Positions 5,743 to 9,264 of a DNA stretch of 9,264 nucleotides are shown in pieces; within the stretch, counting starts at the first letter, position 1; each line of letters starts with the position of its first letter. The DNA is from Hyphomicrobiales bacterium (GTDB taxonomy: Bacteria > Pseudomonadota > Alphaproteobacteria > Rhizobiales > Xanthobacteraceae), in NCBI GenBank assembly GCA_026400425.1, contig JAPLPC010000397.1, positions 631-9,894 of the forward strand, read 5' to 3'. The notes under the pieces were generated by a model. That model made no database searches. It had not been told where the DNA came from and worked only from the letters and a program-made list of their open reading frames with translations. A program made the translations under genes and the position numbers.

Positions 5743-7734
5743 ATGCCAAACATCTCTCAATCTCTTCGCAAGAACTCCCGAAAATTGAAAGTGCATGTCG
5801 GGCTGCGCGTCCAGATTGCGCTGTTGGGCCTGCTCAGTGTCGTCGCGATCGGCGCGATCTGTCTCGCCGGTCTGTATTTCGATGCGCAGGCGCAAGCGGA
5901 GGCCGACCGCGCATTGAAGCTGCGCCATGAGGTGGCGAGCCTTGCCACCGGCTATCTCGAAGCCGGTCAAGTCGCGAATGCCTTCATGCGTACGCGCGAG
6001 GATAACAATGTCGCGCGGCATGAGGAGATCGTGAACACGCTGCTGGCCGGTCTCGCCAGCATCGAGAGCGTGATGAAGCAATCGGCCGATGGCGACGACG
6101 CCAAAAGCGACAGCGCATTGCGGTCAGGCCTCAGCATCTATCGCACGCGATTCAACAATATCGTCTCCATGCAGCGCCAGCTCGGGTTGAAGGAGAGCGA
6201 GGGCCTGCAGGGCCGGTTGCGCAACGCCGTGCATGAAGCGGAAACCAAGCTCGTGGCCCATGATGTGCCACGCCTCACCCAACTGATGCTGCTGATGCGC
6301 CGGCACGAAAAGGACTTCATGCTGCGCGGCGGCGATAAATATGGCGAGGACTTCGACAAGCGGCAGGAGCAGTTTGCCAAGGCGCTGCCACAGTCAGGGC
6401 TGCCGCCAGAAGTTCAAGCCGACATCGAAACGGCCATGAAGGCGTATAGCCAGAGCTTTGGCGGATTTCAGGTCACGCAGAGTCTGCTCAATGACGAGAT
6501 CGCCGATTTCGCCACCGTGTTCCAGCGCAACCGTCCGGGGCTCGACGAACTGATCAAGACCGCCGACGACCGTTACAGCCGCGCCGGCGCACGTGCCGCC
6601 GAGGTGCGGCAGATCATGACCTGGGCGATCGCCGGCGCGACGCTGCTGATCGGCCTGCTCGCCGCGATCTTCGGCCAGCGCATCGCCAATGCGGTGGCCG
6701 GCATGACGCGCGCCATGCAAGAACTCGCAAAGGGCGATTTTACGGTGGTGCTGCCCGGGCTCGATCGCGGCGACGAGATCGGCGCGATGGCGCGCGCGGT
6801 CGAGAATTTCAAACGGGTGGCGCGCGACAAAGCCGAAGCGGAAACCCGCACCAAAATGCGCGAAGTTGCCGAAGCCGCCGAGACGCGGCGCGCGGATATG
6901 GCCGATGTCGCGGATCAGTTCGAGCGTGAGGTCGGCCGCATCATCGAACTGGTGGCGGCGGCATCGACCGAGCTGGAGACGGAAGCCGGCTCGATGTCGC
7001 AGACCGCGAGCGATGCGCAGGCCTTGAGCGTGCGCGTGGCGCAGGCTTCGGAGGAGACGTCGTCCAGCGTGCAGTCGGTGGCGTCGGCGAGCGAGGAGAT
7101 GGCAGCATCGGTGGTGGAGATCGGCCGCCAGGTTCAGGCATCGTCGCAGATCGCCAGCGAAGCGGTGGAACAGGCGCAGATGATGGACAGTCGCGTGGCG
7201 CTGCTCGCTGCAGCGGCGACAAAGATCGGCGATGTCGTGCAGTTCATCTCGGGCATCGCGTCGCAGACTAACCTCCTGGCGCTGAATGCGACCATCGAGG
7301 CTGCGCGTGCGGGCGATGCAGGGCGCGGTTTTGCGGTGGTCGCATCCGAGGTGAAGGCGCTGGCGGCGCAGACATCGAAGGCGACCGACGAGATATCGAA
7401 ACAGATCTCCGATATCCAGTCGGCGACGCAGGACTCGGTGGGAGCCATCGCTGCTATCGGCGGCACCATCAACAGGATGTCGGAAATCGCCTCCTCGATC
7501 GCCTCCGCGGTCGAGGAGCAGAGCGCCTCCACCCAGGAGATCTCGCGCAATGTGCAGCATGCGGCGCAGGCAGTGATCGAGGTCAGTGCCAATATCGCAC
7601 AGGTCGAGCGTAGCGCCAGCGACACCGGCACGGCGTCGGGTCATGTGCTGACCGCGGCGCAGTCGCTGTCGGGAGATAGCACGCGGCTGAAGAGCGAAGT
7701 CGGTGCATTCCTGCAGCGGGTGAGAGCGGCGTGA
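5743..7734 (+). CDS. Methyl-accepting chemotaxis protein with HBM-like sensor domain
   Basis: Transmembrane chemoreceptor that controls CheA kinase and so flagellar rotation. Order in 663 residues: short basic cytoplasmic tail; TM1 about 22-44 (VQIALLGLLSVVAIGAICLA); all-helical periplasmic sensor 46-288; TM2 about 290-310; HAMP about 311-364 (with AKGDFTVVLPGLDRGDEIGAMARAV); coiled-coil signalling domain to the end. The hairpin tip that binds CheA/CheW is at 507-536 (SQTNLLALNATIEAARAGDA...). The sensor length (about 240) and the motif RRHEKDF (186-192) suggest a helical bimodular (HBM) domain, a type known to bind organic acids such as TCA intermediates. There is no C-terminal NWETF-type CheR/CheB tether. 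The ATG at 5743 has only a modest GGA site. No che genes are nearby, so it is an orphan receptor. The ligand is unknown. Confidence 0.95.
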   Translation: MPNISQSLRKNSRKLKVHVGLRVQIALLGLLSVVAIGAICLAGLYFDAQAQAEADRALKLRHEVASLATGYLEAGQVANAFMRTREDNNVARHEEIVNTLLAGLASIESVMKQSADGDDAKSDSALRSGLSIYRTRFNNIVSMQRQLGLKESEGLQGRLRNAVHEAETKLVAHDVPRLTQLMLLMRRHEKDFMLRGGDKYGEDFDKRQEQFAKALPQSGLPPEVQADIETAMKAYSQSFGGFQVTQSLLNDEIADFATVFQRNRPGLDELIKTADDRYSRAGARAAEVRQIMTWAIAGATLLIGLLAAIFGQRIANAVAGMTRAMQELAKGDFTVVLPGLDRGDEIGAMARAVENFKRVARDKAEAETRTKMREVAEAAETRRADMADVADQFEREVGRIIELVAAASTELETEAGSMSQTASDAQALSVRVAQASEETSSSVQSVASASEEMAASVVEIGRQVQASSQIASEAVEQAQMMDSRVALLAAAATKIGDVVQFISGIASQTNLLALNATIEAARAGDAGRGFAVVASEVKALAAQTSKATDEISKQISDIQSATQDSVGAIAAIGGTINRMSEIASSIASAVEEQSASTQEISRNVQHAAQAVIEVSANIAQVERSASDTGTASGHVLTAAQSLSGDSTRLKSEVGAFLQRVRAA

Positions 7735-7737
7735 TTG

Positions 7738-7800
7738 CTCACCTCTCCCCGGCGGGGAGAGGGGAAGGTCGTGCGTCGTTGTCGTTACGCCCCTCATCCG
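7738..7800. repeat. Palindromic intergenic repeat overlapping the 3' end of the dehydrogenase gene
   Basis: The left part is a perfect 9-bp hairpin, CCTCTCCCC (7742-7750) with GGGGAGAGG (7754-7762); the right end is GCCCCTCATCC (about 7790-7800). Sequences with this pair of ends are, from general knowledge, common dispersed repeats in Bradyrhizobium-group genomes. Here the element provides the stop and last codons of the dehydrogenase. Its hairpin also lies between two convergent genes only 4 bp apart, so it may act as the terminator of both. Confidence 0.7.
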
Positions 7801-8989
7801 GCGCCAGAAAGCCCGACAGGATGTCGCGCGGCGGGCCTGAGGGCATGCCGTTTTCGAATGGAATGAACACGACCTTGTAGCCCGACAGCTTGCTGCGATT
7901 CCACGAGCCGTGCTGGCCGATCACCATGCCGTCGGGGAAGCCGGGCAATGTGCCGGCCGGCAACCAGCACAGACCCAGCGACGCGGTGTGACCACCGAGC
8001 GCATAGTCCGGCTTGATCGCGGTGGCGACCATCGCCGGGTCTTGAGGCACGCGGTCGTCAACGATCTGGCCCCAATAGCAATAGGGCCAGCCATAGAAAC
8101 CGCCGTCCTTCACCGAGGTGAGATAATCCGGCGGTGTTTCGTCGCCGATGCCGTCACGCTCGTTGACCACGGTCCAGAGTGCCTTCGTGGTGGGCTCGAA
8201 GGCGAGGCCGACGGGATTGCGCAAACCGGCGCCGAAGATGCGGGAATTGCCGGTGGCGATATCGAACTCATAGATGGCGGCACGACCCTTTTCGACATCC
8301 ATGCCGTTGTCGGCGATGTTGCTCAGCGAGCCGACGCCGATATAGAGCTTGGTGCCATCCGGGCTCGGCAGGATGCTGCGGGTCCAGTGGCCGCCGGTGC
8401 CGAAGCTCGTGAGCTTCTTGCCCGCCGCCGTGATCTTGTCGGCGCCCTGCGTGTAGGGGAATGCGACGACGCCATCGACATTGCCGACATAGAAAGTGTC
8501 GCCGACCAGCGCCATGCCGAACGGCTGGTTCAGATTCTCCATGAACACCTGCTGCACCTCGGCGACGCCGTCGCCGTCCCGGTCGCGCAGCAGCGTGATG
8601 CGGTTGGCGCTGTCGCCGAGTGCATTGGCGCGGCGCATCGTCGCCTGCATGGCATAGCTGAACAGGCTGCCGATCCGCGTCGCCACCTGCGAAGCTTCGG
8701 CGATCAGCACGTCGCCATTCGGCAGAACGCTGATCCAGCGCGGATGCTTAAGGCCGGTCGCAAAGGCATTGACCTTGAGGCCGGGGGCTGCGGTGGGCAA
8801 TTGGCCGGCGTCCCAGCCGCGCGCGGTGGGCATCTTCAGGGTCGGGATGGCGCCCTGCGGCTTGGCTTCGGGGACGGTGGGCGCATGACCCCAGGCCGGT
8901 GTCGGCGTCGCGGTTTGGGCACGGCGCCACAACACGGCGCCGGCGCCGACCAGCGCCACCATGCGCGCGAAAGTACTCGTGATAGACAT
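7739..8989 (-). CDS. Sorbosone/PQQ-dependent sugar dehydrogenase family protein, C-terminus apparently truncated
   Basis: Beta-propeller enzyme of the family of PQQ-dependent sugar and L-sorbosone dehydrogenases, which oxidise sugars or aldoses in the periplasm. Of 416 residues, 1-20 form a short hydrophobic signal or anchor (MVALVGAGAVL, then WRR). Propeller marks: HPRWISVLPNGDVLIAEAS (82-100), Ca-like RDRDGDG (135-141), GTGGHWTRSILPSPDG (197-212), GLRNPVGLAF (255-264), FYGWPYCYWG (298-307), HTASLGLCWLP (334-344), HGSWNRSKLSGYKVVFIPF (360-378). The start at 8989 has GGGGA six bases upstream; the ATG at 8995 lies directly on that site, and a further open extension is repeat DNA. After GFLAP (393-397) the usual ending with GRPVGV and LLVADDxGNxVWRV is missing. 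Instead about 20 residues come from a palindromic repeat. Activity may be lost or changed. Confidence 0.87.
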   Translation of the reverse strand: MSITSTFARMVALVGAGAVLWRRAQTATPTPAWGHAPTVPEAKPQGAIPTLKMPTARGWDAGQLPTAAPGLKVNAFATGLKHPRWISVLPNGDVLIAEASQVATRIGSLFSYAMQATMRRANALGDSANRITLLRDRDGDGVAEVQQVFMENLNQPFGMALVGDTFYVGNVDGVVAFPYTQGADKITAAGKKLTSFGTGGHWTRSILPSPDGTKLYIGVGSLSNIADNGMDVEKGRAAIYEFDIATGNSRIFGAGLRNPVGLAFEPTTKALWTVVNERDGIGDETPPDYLTSVKDGGFYGWPYCYWGQIVDDRVPQDPAMVATAIKPDYALGGHTASLGLCWLPAGTLPGFPDGMVIGQHGSWNRSKLSGYKVVFIPFENGMPSGPPRDILSGFLAPDEGRNDNDARPSPLPAGER

Positions 8990-9034
8990 GGACATTCCCC
9001 AGAAGATCGCGCCGAAGCGGCCGAGACGGGGCAG

Positions 9035-9067
9035 GTTATATAGCAATTCGTCGATGCGGGAACGCAA
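9035..9067 (-). promoter_or_regulatory. Probable promoter of the dehydrogenase gene
   Basis: The minus strand has CTATATAAC (9043-9035), containing CTATAT and TATAAC as possible -10 boxes, and TTGCGT (9067-9062) 18 bases upstream of CTATAT. It is the only AT-rich spot before the gene and would give a leader of about 40 nt ahead of the ATG at 8989. The -35 match is weak. Confidence 0.4.
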
Positions 9068-9118
9068 TGGCACCCTTGCAGGATGGCTGTGGCGGGAACG
9101 AGCGTTGATCCCAACCAC

Positions 9119-9201
9119 CGTCATTGCGAGGAGCGAAGCGACGAAGCAATCCAGTGTTCGCTTTCGGCTTCCTGGATTGCTTCGCTTCGCTCGCAATGAC
9201 G
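9119..9201. repeat. Dispersed palindromic repeat, 83 bp
   Basis: The left arm (9119-9154) begins CGTCATTGCGAG and ends GAAGCAATCCAG; the right arm (9172-9201) is its inverse. Twelve, six and twelve base pairs match, with two extra trinucleotides (GAG and GAC) in the left arm. The loop is 17 bases. This element is familiar from many Rhizobiales genomes, where it is often mistaken for coding DNA; its spurious translation contains SLRAKRSNPG and DCFVASLLAMTV, both seen here. It lies upstream of the dehydrogenase promoter. Confidence 0.85.
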
Positions 9202-9224
9202 GATCAGAGGCCAATGTCAGGCCA

Positions 9225-9264
9225 TCAATCCGCGAACTGCCCGCTCGCCTTGATGATCGGCGCC
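9225..9264 (-). CDS. Possible 3' end of a further gene (Bug/TctC-like?)
   Basis: On the minus strand the last 40 bases can encode APIIKASGQFAD and a TGA stop. Endings of this type (aliphatic residues, Lys-Ala, Ser-Gly, acidic end) resemble the C-termini of Bug/TctC periplasmic solute-binding proteins, and a gene end before an intergenic repeat is plausible. With only 12 codons this is a weak call; the other frames are not excluded. Confidence 0.3.
   Translation of the reverse strand, partial: APIIKASGQFAD

Noticed and set aside
6394..7797. A 467-codon minus-strand open frame
   Set aside because: It is the antisense of the chemoreceptor signalling domain.
7910..9043. A 377-codon plus-strand open frame
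   Set aside because: It is the antisense of the sorbosone-type dehydrogenase, rich in His, Arg and Ala with no recognisable domain.
8990..9214. A 75-residue N-terminal extension of the dehydrogenase
   Set aside because: The extension is the translation of the palindromic repeat and of the promoter region, while the ATG at 8989 has a good ribosome-binding site and gives a membrane/signal segment.

Overview
The window looks like chromosomal DNA of a high-GC alphaproteobacterium, most likely of the Bradyrhizobium/Rhodopseudomonas/Afipia group. I infer this from codon use, the type of initiator tRNA, the gene families (MXKDX repeat protein, sorbosone-type dehydrogenase, HBM chemoreceptor) and two families of palindromic repeats that are familiar from that group. 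No phage, transposase, CRISPR or defence genes are visible.

Left part (1-960): the 3' end of a short-chain dehydrogenase gene; then a stretch with long-range base pairing that could encode a small RNA (580-706); a complete initiator tRNA gene with encoded CCA (732-808); and a very strong terminator hairpin with a UUCG loop (829-872), followed by a second hairpin (873-896) that may also serve the convergent nhaA gene.

Minus-strand block (960-4086): nhaA (Na+/H+ antiporter), a small unknown protein, a secreted Met/Lys/Asp repeat protein (MXKDX family) and an acyl-CoA dehydrogenase. The 124-nt stretch between the small protein gene and nhaA is the most interesting part of the window. Read on the minus strand it contains an H-type pseudoknot, a 6-bp hairpin holding the weak Shine-Dalgarno sequence of nhaA, and a 7-bp alternative pairing that excludes that hairpin. 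This is the layout of a translational riboswitch. It may be a member of the nhaA-associated (nhaA-I / Li+-I) class, but I cannot check the consensus from here.

Plus-strand block (4150-7734): an amidase-signature enzyme, transcribed divergently from the acyl-CoA dehydrogenase across only 63 bp that hold a 7-bp inverted repeat; then a methyl-accepting chemotaxis protein with an HBM-like periplasmic sensor. The paired enzymes suggest a small catabolic module (amide hydrolysis plus acyl-CoA oxidation), but no substrate can be read from the sequence.

Right part (7735-9264): a sorbosone/PQQ-type dehydrogenase on the minus strand, convergent with the chemoreceptor at 4 bp distance. Its last codons lie inside a palindromic repeat and the usual family C-terminus seems to be lost. 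A second, longer palindromic repeat lies upstream of this gene, and the last 40 bases may be the 3' end of another minus-strand gene.
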